64,000 nucleotides of DNA from Pseudactinotalea sp. HY158 (GTDB lineage Bacteria > Actinomycetota > Actinomycetes > Actinomycetales > Beutenbergiaceae): the NCBI RefSeq assembly GCF_009660225.1, contig NZ_CP045920.1:3174079-3238078 (forward strand). Reading direction: 5' to 3'. Below the pieces are notes generated by a model. That model searched no databases, had not been told where the DNA came from, and was given only the letters and a program-made list of their open reading frames with translations. This document shows positions 18,793 to 27,296 of this stretch, in pieces. Numbering within the stretch: the first letter of the stretch is position 1; the number at the start of each line of letters is the position of its first letter. The position numbers and the translations under genes are program-made.

Positions 18793-21700
18793 ATGTTTAC
18801 CCGTCAACGTTGCTCTCTCCTCGGTGTGGGCGCCGCGGCCACCGCGCTCGCGCTCCTCGTTCCGGTCGCCGCGACCGCCCAGCCGGTTCCCCCGACCATC
18901 CCGCAGGCCCCTGCGGCCGCGGCGGACGACCCCGGCCTGCTCGACGCCGGCGACCTCGCCTATCCGGGCACGACGCCCGGCCCGGCGACGGCGCAGCTCG
19001 ACGGCGACACGCTCACGTTCGCCAACGCCGTCCTCACGGCCACGTTCATGGGCGCGAACGGCGGCGCGCTGACGCTCGGCGGCCTGGCCGGGGCGTCCGG
19101 CGACCTCGGCGTCACCGGCGGCGCCCTGTTCCGACTCTCGGTCGACGGCGGGCCGGAGCTCACCCCCGAGACCATGACCGTGACCTCCCCGCCGGCGATC
19201 ACCTCGGTGGCCGGCGACGCGGATGCGGCACGCATGTCGGATCAGGAGGACGGGGAGCGCGCCTCCGTCACCTACGCCTACACATCGGACGGCTACGACC
19301 TCGAGGTGGTCTGGCAGGCGGAGCTGCGCGACGACGCGAACAACCTCCAGCAGAACGTCACCGTCACGAACAACGGCGCTGCCGCCGTGAGCATCTCGCG
19401 GCTGCAGTTGCAGGAGCTCACCGCCACGAGCGCACGGATCGTCGGCGACAGCGCCGGCAGTCCGGTCGCGATCGGTCCGGAGGGCGCCGAGGTGGCGTTC
19501 GCCGGTGTCGAGAATCCCATGGCCGAGACGACGGTCGACGGGAACTCGATCACCTCGTGGGTGGACCGTGAGGGCGATCTCGCCGCGGCCTCGACGTGGC
19601 AGTACTCGAGTTCGATCGGTGTGACCCCGCCGGGCCAGCTGCGCCGAGCCTTCACCTATTACGTCGAGCGCGACCGGGCACACGCCCGCCGGACCTTCCT
19701 GCATTACCAGAGCTGGTTCGACCTCAAGCCCCCGGGGCTGATCATCGATTCGAGCGAGCTGAACGAGGCGATCGACCTCTTCGGCACCGAACTGACCGAC
19801 CGGGGCGCCACGATCGACTCGTTCTGGATCGACGACGGCTGGGACTACCTGCGTGCGCCGCAGCAGCCGGACGAGACCGGCCTCGAGGTGTGGGACTTCG
19901 ACCCCGTGCAGTTCCCCGACGGCTTCGCGCCCCAGAAGGCCGAGGCCGCGACCTACGACGCCTCGCTGTCGGTGTGGATGTCCCCGTTCGGCGGCTACGG
20001 CGAGAGCTCGAACCGCCGCAAGCAGCTCAACAACTCCAAGCCGGCCGGCGAGCGGCTCGACACCCACGGGCCGAACGGCGGCTTCGACCTGGGCGGCGAG
20101 CGCTACTACGAGCGGTTCCGCGACGTCGTCTTCGACATGATGGAAAACCAGGGCGTGCAGGGCTTCAAGTTCGACGGCATCGGCGGCGGGCTGTGGCAGC
20201 AGCGCCCGAACGCGGCCTACGTCCGCGACTACGAGGCGCTGCTGTCGATGACCGGCGACATGCGCGAACACACGCCGGACGTCTTCATCAACGCGACCGT
20301 GGGCACGTGGCGCTCACCGTACTGGCTCTGGTACGTCGACTCGATCTGGCGCGACGGCCACGACGCCCAGCAGGCCGGCGAGGGGGACCCCCGCGAGAAG
20401 TACGTGAGCTACCGCGACTCGATCACGTATGAGCACACGGTGACCACGAACCCGCTGTTCCCCGTGACCGCGCTCATGAACCACGGGTTCATCTTCTCCG
20501 AGCGCGCCCCGCAGTTCTCCCCCGATCACGACCTGACCAAGGAGTCGGTGCGCACGGGGGTGGCCGCGGACCTGCGCGGGTACTTCGCGATGGGCCTGAG
20601 CCTGCAGGAACTGTACGTCCGCAACACGCAGGTGCGCCCGGACCAGCCGGGAGCGGACTGGTTCTGGGACGAGGTCGCCGCGAACGCGCGGTGGTCACGA
20701 GAGAACACCGACCTGCTCACCGACGTGCACTGGGTGGGCGGGGACGCAGCCCTCGGCGAGGTCTACGGCACCGCGGCCTGGCAGAACAGCACCGACGGTG
20801 AGCGAACCATGATCATGCTGCGCAACCCGAGCGCACGTGCCCAATCCTTCGCGATCGACGTCGGCGACGTGCTCGAACTGCCCGACGGCGCCGCCGGCAC
20901 CTACAAGTTCACCGCCCGGGACGGCGGATACGACGACTTCGTGGCCACCGCGGACACCGACTACCACGCGACCCTCGCGCCCTTCCAGGTCGTGCTCCTC
21001 GAGGGCACACCGACCGACGAGCCCCCGACCCCCTCGGAGCCGTTGCCGGTCGACGTCGCCCTCGACCGCACCGGCTGGGTGGCCACGACCGACAGCGCCG
21101 AGTCCGCGGGCGAGAACGGGGCGGCGCAGCGCGCGATCGACGGCGACGTCTCGACCCTGTGGCACACCGCCTACAACCCCGCGATCGCTCAACTGCCGCA
21201 CCAGCTGACGATCGACATGGGCGAGGGCAACCTGCACGTGGTCGGCGGGCTCGATCACCTGCCTCGGCAGGACGCGCCGGACGGCAACGGCACGATCAAG
21301 GACTACGCGGTCTACACGAGCCTCGACGGCGAGACCTGGACGGAGGTCGCCCGCGGAACGTTCGACCCGCCCGGGGCCCGGGCCCGGGTCGAGCTCACGC
21401 CGACGCTCGCCCGCTACGTCCGCCTCGAGGCGCTGACGACGTCGAAGAACGGCAGCTACTCCGCCGACTCCGGCTTCGCGTCGGTGGCCGAGCTCAATCT
21501 CTATCCGGCCACGACCCTCGACCGGGCCGGGTGGACCGTGAGCACCGACAGCGAGGAGACCGACGGTGAGGACGGCCGGGCGACGCGGTCGATCGACGGC
21601 AACCCCGCGACCTTCTGGCACACCGAGTACAACACCGGCACCACCGAGGACCAGGCGATGCCCCACGAACTCGTGATCGACACCCACTCCGAGAACACCC

Positions 21701-23037
21701 TGACCGGATTCGACTACCTCCCGCGCCAAGACGTCAAGGACGCCAACGGCACGATCGCCGGCTATGAGTTCTACGTCGGTTCCGACGGCGAGACGTGGAC
21801 GAAGGTCGCCGAAGGCACATTCGACCCCACAGGCGAACTCGCCTACATCGCGTTCGACCCGGTCGAGGCCCGCTACGCGAAGCTCGTGGCGACCTCCTCG
21901 GCGAACGGCACCCGGTTCGCCGGGGCCGCCGAGGTGAACCTCTACGGGGATCCCGTCGAGACACCCGCGCAGGAGGTGCTCACCGAGATCGCCGGCGTCG
22001 AAGGCGTGACGGTGACGTTCGGCACGAGCGAGGCCGCCGCCCTCGCGGCGCTGCCGGCCGCGACGACGATCACGACCAGCCTCGAGGGGGCCACCTCGAA
22101 CCGCGAGGTCACCCTCGACTGGGCCCTCACCGACTACGACGGCACCCAGGCCGGCGACTACACCGCCACCGCCACCTTCCCCCTCCCCGACGGCGTGATC
22201 CAGGGCGACCACCCGATGGAGCTCCAGGTGGGCGCCACCGTCACCGTCGAGGCCGAGGCCCTCCCCACGATCGCGGCGATCACCGCCGTCGAGGACGTGA
22301 CCGTGGCGTTCGGCACGACCGAGAGCAACGCAACCGCCACCCTCCCGGCCACCACCACCATCACCGACAGCGACGGCACCACCCACACCGTCACCCTCGA
22401 CTGGACCCTCACCGACTACGACGGCACCCAGGCCGGCGACTACACCGCCACCGCCACCTTCCCCCTCCCCGACGGCGTGACCCAGGGCGACCACCCGATG
22501 GAGCTCCAGGTGGGCGCCACCGTCACCGTCTCGCCGGAGGACACCGACGGAGACGACAACGGGACGACCGACACCGGCGCGGACTCCGACGGGACAAGCG
22601 ACACCGGCGCGGACACCGACGGGACCACCGACACCGGTGCGGACACCGACGGGACGACCGACACTGGTGCGGACACCGACGGGACAAGCGACACCGGCGC
22701 GGATACCGACGACGGGACCGCCGACACCGGTGGAGCCGACAACGGGACCACCGACACCGGCGGTGGTGTCGGCGGGACGACCGATACGGGCGGTGATGTC
22801 GACGGGACCACCGGCGCCGGCGGTGACGATGGGGCGGCCTCGGCGGAGGGTGGCTCGCACGACCCGGAGGCCTCGGCCGCGGGTACCGGGAGCGATGCAG
22901 GCACCGATGCCGGCGACGGCGAGGGGGCCGTGCCGCTGCCCGACACGGGTGCGAACGTGCTCGCCGTCACCGTCACCGCGCTGCTCCTGCTCGCGGCCGG
23001 CGCGGTATTCGTCCGGCGGCGGGGTACTCGCGGCTGA
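18793..23037 (+). CDS. LPxTG-anchored glycoside hydrolase with two CBM32-like and two Ig-like domains
   Basis: This is a 1414-residue cell-wall enzyme. A signal peptide (1-30) precedes a beta-sandwich domain and a TIM barrel related to alpha-galactosidase (GH36-type) enzymes. FWIDDGWDY is near 345, the probable nucleophile is Asp461 in GFKFDGIG, and acid/base candidates lie in YVDSIWRDGHD (about 514-523). Two F5/8 type C (CBM32-like) domains follow (about 754-906 and 909-1054), then two Big_4 Ig-like domains (about 1062-1153 and 1158-1246). A DTDGTTDTGA-type repeat linker leads to the sortase signal LPDTG at 1382-1386, with a hydrophobic segment and a basic tail. It probably degrades host or plant glycans at the surface. 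The exact linkage is not evident. Confidence 0.85.
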   Translation: MFTRQRCSLLGVGAAATALALLVPVAATAQPVPPTIPQAPAAAADDPGLLDAGDLAYPGTTPGPATAQLDGDTLTFANAVLTATFMGANGGALTLGGLAGASGDLGVTGGALFRLSVDGGPELTPETMTVTSPPAITSVAGDADAARMSDQEDGERASVTYAYTSDGYDLEVVWQAELRDDANNLQQNVTVTNNGAAAVSISRLQLQELTATSARIVGDSAGSPVAIGPEGAEVAFAGVENPMAETTVDGNSITSWVDREGDLAAASTWQYSSSIGVTPPGQLRRAFTYYVERDRAHARRTFLHYQSWFDLKPPGLIIDSSELNEAIDLFGTELTDRGATIDSFWIDDGWDYLRAPQQPDETGLEVWDFDPVQFPDGFAPQKAEAATYDASLSVWMSPFGGYGESSNRRKQLNNSKPAGERLDTHGPNGGFDLGGERYYERFRDVVFDMMENQGVQGFKFDGIGGGLWQQRPNAAYVRDYEALLSMTGDMREHTPDVFINATVGTWRSPYWLWYVDSIWRDGHDAQQAGEGDPREKYVSYRDSITYEHTVTTNPLFPVTALMNHGFIFSERAPQFSPDHDLTKESVRTGVAADLRGYFAMGLSLQELYVRNTQVRPDQPGADWFWDEVAANARWSRENTDLLTDVHWVGGDAALGEVYGTAAWQNSTDGERTMIMLRNPSARAQSFAIDVGDVLELPDGAAGTYKFTARDGGYDDFVATADTDYHATLAPFQVVLLEGTPTDEPPTPSEPLPVDVALDRTGWVATTDSAESAGENGAAQRAIDGDVSTLWHTAYNPAIAQLPHQLTIDMGEGNLHVVGGLDHLPRQDAPDGNGTIKDYAVYTSLDGETWTEVARGTFDPPGARARVELTPTLARYVRLEALTTSKNGSYSADSGFASVAELNLYPATTLDRAGWTVSTDSEETDGEDGRATRSIDGNPATFWHTEYNTGTTEDQAMPHELVIDTHSENTLTGFDYLPRQDVKDANGTIAGYEFYVGSDGETWTKVAEGTFDPTGELAYIAFDPVEARYAKLVATSSANGTRFAGAAEVNLYGDPVETPAQEVLTEIAGVEGVTVTFGTSEAAALAALPAATTITTSLEGATSNREVTLDWALTDYDGTQAGDYTATATFPLPDGVIQGDHPMELQVGATVTVEAEALPTIAAITAVEDVTVAFGTTESNATATLPATTTITDSDGTTHTVTLDWTLTDYDGTQAGDYTATATFPLPDGVTQGDHPMELQVGATVTVSPEDTDGDDNGTTDTGADSDGTSDTGADTDGTTDTGADTDGTTDTGADTDGTSDTGADTDDGTADTGGADNGTTDTGGGVGGTTDTGGDVDGTTGAGGDDGAASAEGGSHDPEASAAGTGSDAGTDAGDGEGAVPLPDTGANVLAVTVTALLLLAAGAVFVRRRGTRG
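22108..22530 (+). repeat. 141-bp direct repeat within the glycosidase gene
   Basis: Positions 22108-22248 and 22390-22530 match at 139 of 141 bases. They encode the second half of each Ig-like domain. The first halves of the two domains are clearly diverged, so the identity is local, which suggests gene conversion or a recent partial duplication. Confidence 0.9.
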
Positions 23038-23052
23038 CCGATGGTCGACCGA

Positions 23053-23094
23053 CGGCCGGTGGCCGGCATCCTCGTGGGTGCCGGCCACCGGCCG
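23053..23094. terminator. terminator hairpin after the glycosidase gene
   Basis: A perfect 16-bp GC-rich stem (23053-23068 with 23079-23094) has a 10-nt loop and starts 15 nt after the glycosidase stop codon. The menE -10 hexamer begins at the very next base. Confidence 0.85.
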
Positions 23095-23100
23095 TATCCT
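23095..23100 (+). promoter_or_regulatory. -10 hexamer for menE
   Basis: TATCCT lies directly after the terminator stem and 6 nt before the GTG at 23107. It decides the menE start against an ATG at 23041 that lies before the terminator. Confidence 0.55.
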
Positions 23101-23106
23101 GCGAGG

Positions 23107-24207
23107 GTGACCGTGGACCGCCTCCTCGCCGACCTCGACGCCGCCCTGCGCGGCGGACCCCCGATGATCGTGGGGGAGCCGCCGGAACGCGAGGTGCCTA
23201 TGGACGCCGCGCTCGTCATTCGTACGTCCGGTTCGGTCTCGGGGCGCGGGCGCCCTGTACCGCTGACCACGGCCGAGGTGACCGCGAGCGTGCGGGCGAC
23301 CGAGGCGCGCCTCGCCGGACCGGGGCAGTGGCTGCTCGCGCTGCCGGCCGGGCACATCGCGGGCTTGCAGGTGCTGGGCCGCTCCATACTCGCGGGCACG
23401 ACTCCGGTGCAGCTGGGTTCCGAGGAGACGATCGCCGATGCCGTCGCCCGCCTGCGCACCGACGTGCCGCGCTACGCCTCGATCGTGCCGACCCAGCTCA
23501 TCCGCGCCCTCTCGCCGGCCGGACGCTCCGACCTCGAGGCGCTCGCCGCACTCGACGCCGTGCTCGTGGGCGGTTCGGCCGTCGACCCGGGCGCGGTGGC
23601 GATGGCGCGGGAGCGGGGCGTGCACGTCGTCACCACGTATGGCATGACCGAGACGGCGGGCGGCTGCGTGTACGACGGCGTCCCGCTCGACGGGGTCGAG
23701 GTGGGCCTCGAGGGCGGCGCGGTGCAGCTGAGCGGCCCGATGATCACGAGCGGGTATCTCGACGACGGGCCGCAGCCGTTCACCCTCACGGCCGGGCGTC
23801 GGTGGTTCCGCACGAGCGACCTGGGACGGTGCTCGGACGGGCGGCTCGAGGTGCTCGGCCGGGTCGACGACGTGCTCATCTCGGGCGGGGTCAACGTGCA
23901 TCCGGCCGCGGTCGAGCGGGTGATCGGCGAAGTCGACGGCGTCGCCGGGGTCTGCGTGGTGGGCCGGGCCTCGCGCGAATGGGGCACCGAGGTCGTCGCG
24001 GTCGTGGTGCCCGCGGCTGATGCACGGACGCCGGCAGGACTCCTCGACACGATCCGCGCGCGGGTGAAGTCGGCGGTCGGCGCCGCGGCTGCGCCCCGGG
24101 TGCTGTTCCTGCGGGAGTCGCTGCCGCTGCGCGGTCCCGGCAAGGTGGATCGGCTGGCCGTCGCCGCCTGGGCTGCCGATGCCCGGCCCGACGCCAGTCG
24201 CGGATAG
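23107..24207 (+). CDS. menE: o-succinylbenzoate-CoA ligase
   Basis: This acyl-CoA synthetase activates o-succinylbenzoate for MenB. The 366-residue protein is short for the ANL superfamily but normal for actinobacterial MenE. The P-loop-like VIRTSGSVSGRGRPV, the TTYGMTETAGG adenylate motif, WFRTSDLG and GRVDDVLISGGVNVHPAAVE are present. The terminal GPGKVDRLAVA contains the catalytic lysine. The start was moved from the open frame's ATG at 23041 to the GTG at 23107 because a terminator hairpin and a -10 hexamer lie between them. Confidence 0.92.
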   Translation: MTVDRLLADLDAALRGGPPMIVGEPPEREVPMDAALVIRTSGSVSGRGRPVPLTTAEVTASVRATEARLAGPGQWLLALPAGHIAGLQVLGRSILAGTTPVQLGSEETIADAVARLRTDVPRYASIVPTQLIRALSPAGRSDLEALAALDAVLVGGSAVDPGAVAMARERGVHVVTTYGMTETAGGCVYDGVPLDGVEVGLEGGAVQLSGPMITSGYLDDGPQPFTLTAGRRWFRTSDLGRCSDGRLEVLGRVDDVLISGGVNVHPAAVERVIGEVDGVAGVCVVGRASREWGTEVVAVVVPAADARTPAGLLDTIRARVKSAVGAAAAPRVLFLRESLPLRGPGKVDRLAVAAWAADARPDASRG

Positions 24208-24218
24208 CGCCCGCCCGC

Positions 24219-24400
24219 GGATGTGGGTGGCCCGGACCCCGCCACAGGTAGTCCGAACCACCCAGTGGCTCCCCACCAAGGATGTGGGTGACCCGGACCC
24301 CGCCACAGGTAGTCCGAACCACCCAGTGGCTCCCACCCGAGGATGTGGGTGGCCCCGACCACACCACAGGTAGTCCGAGCCACCCGGTGGCTCCCCAAGG
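24219..24400. repeat. 61-bp tandem repeat, three copies
   Basis: Three head-to-tail copies start at 24219, 24280 and 24341, in the menE-menA gap. Each contains an imperfect palindrome in the GGTAGTCCGAACCACC region flanked by CCAC and GTGG. Copies 1 and 2 are nearly identical; copy 3 is more diverged. There are no spacers, so this is not a CRISPR array. Confidence 0.9.
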
Positions 24401-24437
24401 GCCCGTCCGGCCGCCGAACGGGCCCGCGCGTGGCGGC

Positions 24438-24443
24438 TACGCT
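24438..24443 (+). promoter_or_regulatory. -10 hexamer for menA
   Basis: TACGCT lies 6 nt before the menA GTG. Confidence 0.5.
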
Positions 24444-24449
24444 GGATCC

Positions 24450-25346
24450 GTGACCGCCCCCGCGCCCGCTCCCCGACCGACCCTCGCCGACTGGCTCGAG
24501 GGGGCCCGCCTGCGGACCCTGCCCGCGGCGATCGCGCCCGTGCTCGCGGGAACCGGGATGGCCGGCGCCGACGCCGATGCGCTCCTCGCCGCCCTCGCGG
24601 TGATCGTGGCGTTGGCGTTGCAGATCGGCGTCAACTTCGCCAACGACTACTCCGACGGGATCCGCGGCACCGACTCGGACCGGGTCGGACCCACGCGGCT
24701 CACGGCGTCCGGGCTCGTGACTCCCCGGAGCGTCAAGCTCCTCGCCTTCGCGTTCTTCGCGCTGGCGGGTGCCGCGGGCGTCGCGCTGAGCCTGCTCGCG
24801 GGCACCTGGTATCTCATCCTCGTCGGCGTCGTCTGCGTGATCGCCGCCTGGTACTACACCGGCGGGCGCTCCCCCTACGGCTATCGCGGACTGGGCGAGG
24901 TGGCGGTCTTCGTGTTCTTCGGATGGGTGGCCACCCTCGGGACGACCTTCACCCAGACGCTCGAGATCACCTGGTCGGCGTTCCTCGCCGGCACCGGCAT
25001 GGGGCTCATCGCCTGCGCGCTGCTCATGGTCAACAACCTGCGCGATATCGCCACCGATGAGGTGGCGGGCAAGCACACGCTAGCGGTCCGCCTGGGTGTC
25101 CGGCAGGCCCGGACGACGTACGTCGCGCTCGTCCTCGGCGGCAGCGCCGTCTGTGTGGGAGCGCTCGTGGCCACGTGGCACTGGACCTACCTGCTCGTGG
25201 TGCCGCTGGGGATCTTCGCCCTCGTCGTCAGCTCCCGCGTGCTTCGCGGCGACACCGGCCGGGCCCTCGTGCCCGTGCTGCGCGACACCGGGCTGCTCCA
25301 GCTCGGCTTCGGCATCGTCCTCGGCCTCGGGGCCGTGCTCGCCTGA
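24450..25346 (+). CDS. menA: 1,4-dihydroxy-2-naphthoate polyprenyltransferase
   Basis: This integral membrane prenyltransferase attaches the polyprenyl tail to DHNA, giving demethylmenaquinone. The 298-residue UbiA-family protein has about eight or nine membrane helices. The first Asp-rich motif is NFANDYSDGIRGTDSDR (near residues 62-80). The second region, NNLRDIATDEVAGKHTLAVRLG, completes the magnesium-pyrophosphate site. The start is the GTG at 24450, set by the -10 hexamer. The last 267 bp are overlapped on the other strand by the DUF4229 gene. Confidence 0.95.
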   Translation: MTAPAPAPRPTLADWLEGARLRTLPAAIAPVLAGTGMAGADADALLAALAVIVALALQIGVNFANDYSDGIRGTDSDRVGPTRLTASGLVTPRSVKLLAFAFFALAGAAGVALSLLAGTWYLILVGVVCVIAAWYYTGGRSPYGYRGLGEVAVFVFFGWVATLGTTFTQTLEITWSAFLAGTGMGLIACALLMVNNLRDIATDEVAGKHTLAVRLGVRQARTTYVALVLGGSAVCVGALVATWHWTYLLVVPLGIFALVVSSRVLRGDTGRALVPVLRDTGLLQLGFGIVLGLGAVLA

Positions 25347-25598
25347 TCCGGGGCCGTCGACGGCGGCGTCCTCGATCTCCTCGTCCGACGGCTCGGTGCG
25401 TACCCGGCCGTGCTGCTCCGCCACCTGGGCGAGCCGGCCTGCGGCCCGATCACGCGGGCGCGGTAGCAGCACGTAGGAGAGCATCGCGGCCACGATGATG
25501 GCCACCGCGGCCAGCAGCCAGCCTCGCAGTCCGAGCAGGTAGAGACCGCCGATGGCGGCGAGGAGCAGCAGGATCCGGAGGGCCGCATACACGAGCAT
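25080..25598 (-). CDS. DUF4229 membrane protein with extended C-terminus
   Basis: This is a small membrane protein of unknown function that is conserved in actinobacteria. Two hydrophobic segments (about 3-20 and 24-43) are followed by LLPRPRDRAAGRLAQVAEQHGRVRTEPSDEEIEDAA, which is where family members usually end. Here the frame continues for about 90 residues, antisense to menA, with a His/Glu/Gly composition typical of an antisense GC-rich frame. Either the native stop has been lost or the stop lies out of view because of a sequence error. The ATG is 6 nt after TACGCT. It is divergent from the PLDc_N gene. Confidence 0.7.
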   Translation of the reverse strand: MLVYAALRILLLLAAIGGLYLLGLRGWLLAAVAIIVAAMLSYVLLPRPRDRAAGRLAQVAEQHGRVRTEPSDEEIEDAAVDGPGSGEHGPEAEDDAEAELEQPGVAQHGHEGPAGVAAKHAGADDEGEDPQRHHEQVGPVPRGHERSHTDGAAAEDERDVRRPGLPDTQADR

Positions 25599-25604
25599 GG
25601 TCCC

Positions 25605-25614
25605 AGCGTAGGCT
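25605..25614. promoter_or_regulatory. overlapping divergent -10 hexamers
   Basis: The minus-strand TACGCT (25605-25610, for DUF4229) and the plus-strand TAGGCT (25609-25614, for PLDc_N) share two bases. Each is 6 nt from its start codon. The two polymerases could not occupy these sites together. Confidence 0.5.
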
Positions 25615-25620
25615 GGATCC

Positions 25621-26025
25621 ATGCCCCGTGTTCTCCTCGCCCTCGCGATCATCGGCCTGACGATCTACGCGATCCTCGATTGCGTCCGGTCCGAGGACTC
25701 CCGACGCTCGGTCGGGCCGACGTGGCTGTGGGTCGCGTTCATCATCGTGGTGCCGGTCGTCGGCGCCCTCGTGTGGCTCCTCGTCTCGCGCGCCGCGGAC
25801 GCCGCCCCGCAGGCTTCGCGCCGCCCGATGCCGCAGGCTCCGGACGACGACCCCGACTTCCTGCGCTACCTGCAGCAGCGCAACCGGCGCACGAACGAGG
25901 GCCCACCGCCCGCGGGATCGAGCGAGACCGACGACCACGGCCACGAGCCCGATCCGGACGACGACCGCCGGGGCCGCAGCGGCGACGGGCACCCCTCGGA
26001 CGATCACCCCTCCGACGGCCGGTAG
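25621..26025 (+). CDS. PLDc_N domain membrane protein
   Basis: This is a 134-residue protein with two membrane segments (about 4-21 and 38-58) that match the phospholipase D nuclease N-terminal (PLDc_N) family: AILDCVRSEDSRRSVGPTWLWVAFIIVVPVVGALVWLL. No nuclease domain is attached. The remaining half is hydrophilic and acidic with His/Asp-rich repeats (DDHGHEPDPDDD), possibly disordered or metal-binding. Such genes are common next to men or cytochrome c biogenesis genes in actinobacteria. The function is unknown. Confidence 0.8.
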   Translation: MPRVLLALAIIGLTIYAILDCVRSEDSRRSVGPTWLWVAFIIVVPVVGALVWLLVSRAADAAPQASRRPMPQAPDDDPDFLRYLQQRNRRTNEGPPPAGSSETDDHGHEPDPDDDRRGRSGDGHPSDDHPSDGR

Positions 26026-26078
26026 GCGGGCGCCCGGCCCCTCCGGCCCCCCGGCTCCTCCTCAGGGCACCCGGTCCC

Positions 26079-27296
26079 TCAGAGGCCCGAGTAGGAGTGG
26101 TTGCCCGGGATGAAGATGTTGACGATGTAGTAGTTCGCCAGCAGCGCGAGGAACCCGGCGAGCGCGAAGTAGGCGAACTTCTCCGCGGTCCAGCCGACCG
26201 TGGCGCGGGCGTGCAGGTAGGCCGCGTAGATGACCCAGATCACGAACGTCCAGGTCTCCTTCGGGTCCCAACCCCACGGGCGGCCCCACGCGTGCTCGGC
26301 CCAGATCGCGCCGGCCACGAGGGTGAAGGTCCAGGTGACGAACCCGATGGCGCTGAGCCGGTAGCACCACGACTCGAGCGTCGAGGCGCTCGGCAGGCTC
26401 CCCATGAGCCGTGCGAGCGGGCCCGAGGGCCCAGCGGCGTCGGCTCCCAGGGCCGCGGGTCCCACGGCCTCACCGGGCCGGCCGGCGCCCGCTCCCGTTG
26501 TGTCGACCGCGCCCACTGTGTCGGCCGTGTCGGCCGTGTCGGCTGTGCCTGCTGCGGCGGCTATGACTGCTGTGGGTGCGTCCTCCACGAGCGTGGCGGT
26601 GGCCCGGACCCGGCTGTCCGCCGCGGCCGGGACAGTATCCGTCATGCCCGTCATGACGGCCGCGCCCTCCGGGTGACCCACCACCCGGGCGGCGCGCTCC
26701 TGCCGACGGCGAGCTGCGTCGTCCGCACGCTTGGAACGCAGGGTGACGACGGCTGCGGGCGTGTGGCCGTCGCGCGTGCGTTCGACCCGGTGCTGGATCA
26801 GCTGCAGGCCGGCGAACACGGCCGCCACGGAGAACAGTCCGGTCGAGAGGGTGGCGACGGAGACGTGGATGAGGAGCCAGTAGGAGTCGAGGATCGGCTC
26901 GACCCCCACGGCGGTGACGAAGAGCACGGAGACCGCGACGCCGAGGCCGAGGACCACCAGGAGGGTGACGGCCGAGCCGATGAAGCGGATGTCGCGGCGC
27001 AGGTTGAGGCCGAGGAAGATCGCCACCATGAAGAACGTGAACATGAGCGTGAACTCGAACATGTTCGCCCACGGCGCCCGGCCGGCGGCGATCCCGCGGG
27101 TGACGAGCGCGAGCAGGTGCAGCCCGGCGGCGAGCCACGTGGTGCTCATCCCGATCGCGGCGGCGCGGCGGGGCTTGGCCTCGGACCGGGCCAGCGCGAG
27201 TCCCGAGAGGTCGACGGAGAAGGCGATCATCGCCACCGTGTACGCCGCGATCGCAGCGTAGACGAGTGCGGTGCTCAGGTCGGCAACATTCATCAT
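26079..27296 (-). CDS. ccsB: cytochrome c biogenesis protein CcsB (CcsA-type)
   Basis: With ResB this protein forms the system II synthase that delivers heme and attaches it to CXXCH motifs of c-type cytochromes outside the membrane. The 405-residue protein has about eight membrane helices and the heme-handling tryptophan-rich motif WAEHAWGRPWGWDPKETW near residue 345. An extra hydrophilic stretch of about 120 residues (about 180-300), rich in Ala/Thr/Asp with a TADTADTADT run, interrupts the helices. This is unusual for the family. The start codon overlaps the resB stop. It is the last gene of a five-gene operon. Confidence 0.93.
   Translation of the reverse strand: MMNVADLSTALVYAAIAAYTVAMIAFSVDLSGLALARSEAKPRRAAAIGMSTTWLAAGLHLLALVTRGIAAGRAPWANMFEFTLMFTFFMVAIFLGLNLRRDIRFIGSAVTLLVVLGLGVAVSVLFVTAVGVEPILDSYWLLIHVSVATLSTGLFSVAAVFAGLQLIQHRVERTRDGHTPAAVVTLRSKRADDAARRRQERAARVVGHPEGAAVMTGMTDTVPAAADSRVRATATLVEDAPTAVIAAAAGTADTADTADTVGAVDTTGAGAGRPGEAVGPAALGADAAGPSGPLARLMGSLPSASTLESWCYRLSAIGFVTWTFTLVAGAIWAEHAWGRPWGWDPKETWTFVIWVIYAAYLHARATVGWTAEKFAYFALAGFLALLANYYIVNIFIPGNHSYSGL

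Noticed and set aside
23041-23106. ATG at 23041 as the menE start
   Set aside because: A perfect terminator hairpin lies between it and the GTG at 23107, which has a -10 hexamer 6 nt upstream.
20695-24336. 1213-codon open frame on the minus strand opposite the glycosidase and menE genes
   Set aside because: It is a GC-rich antisense shadow: Arg/Gly/His/Val-rich, no domain, no start signal, and it covers clearly real genes on the other strand.
24219-24400. Short CRISPR array
   Set aside because: The 61-bp units are contiguous with no unique spacers, and no cas genes are near.
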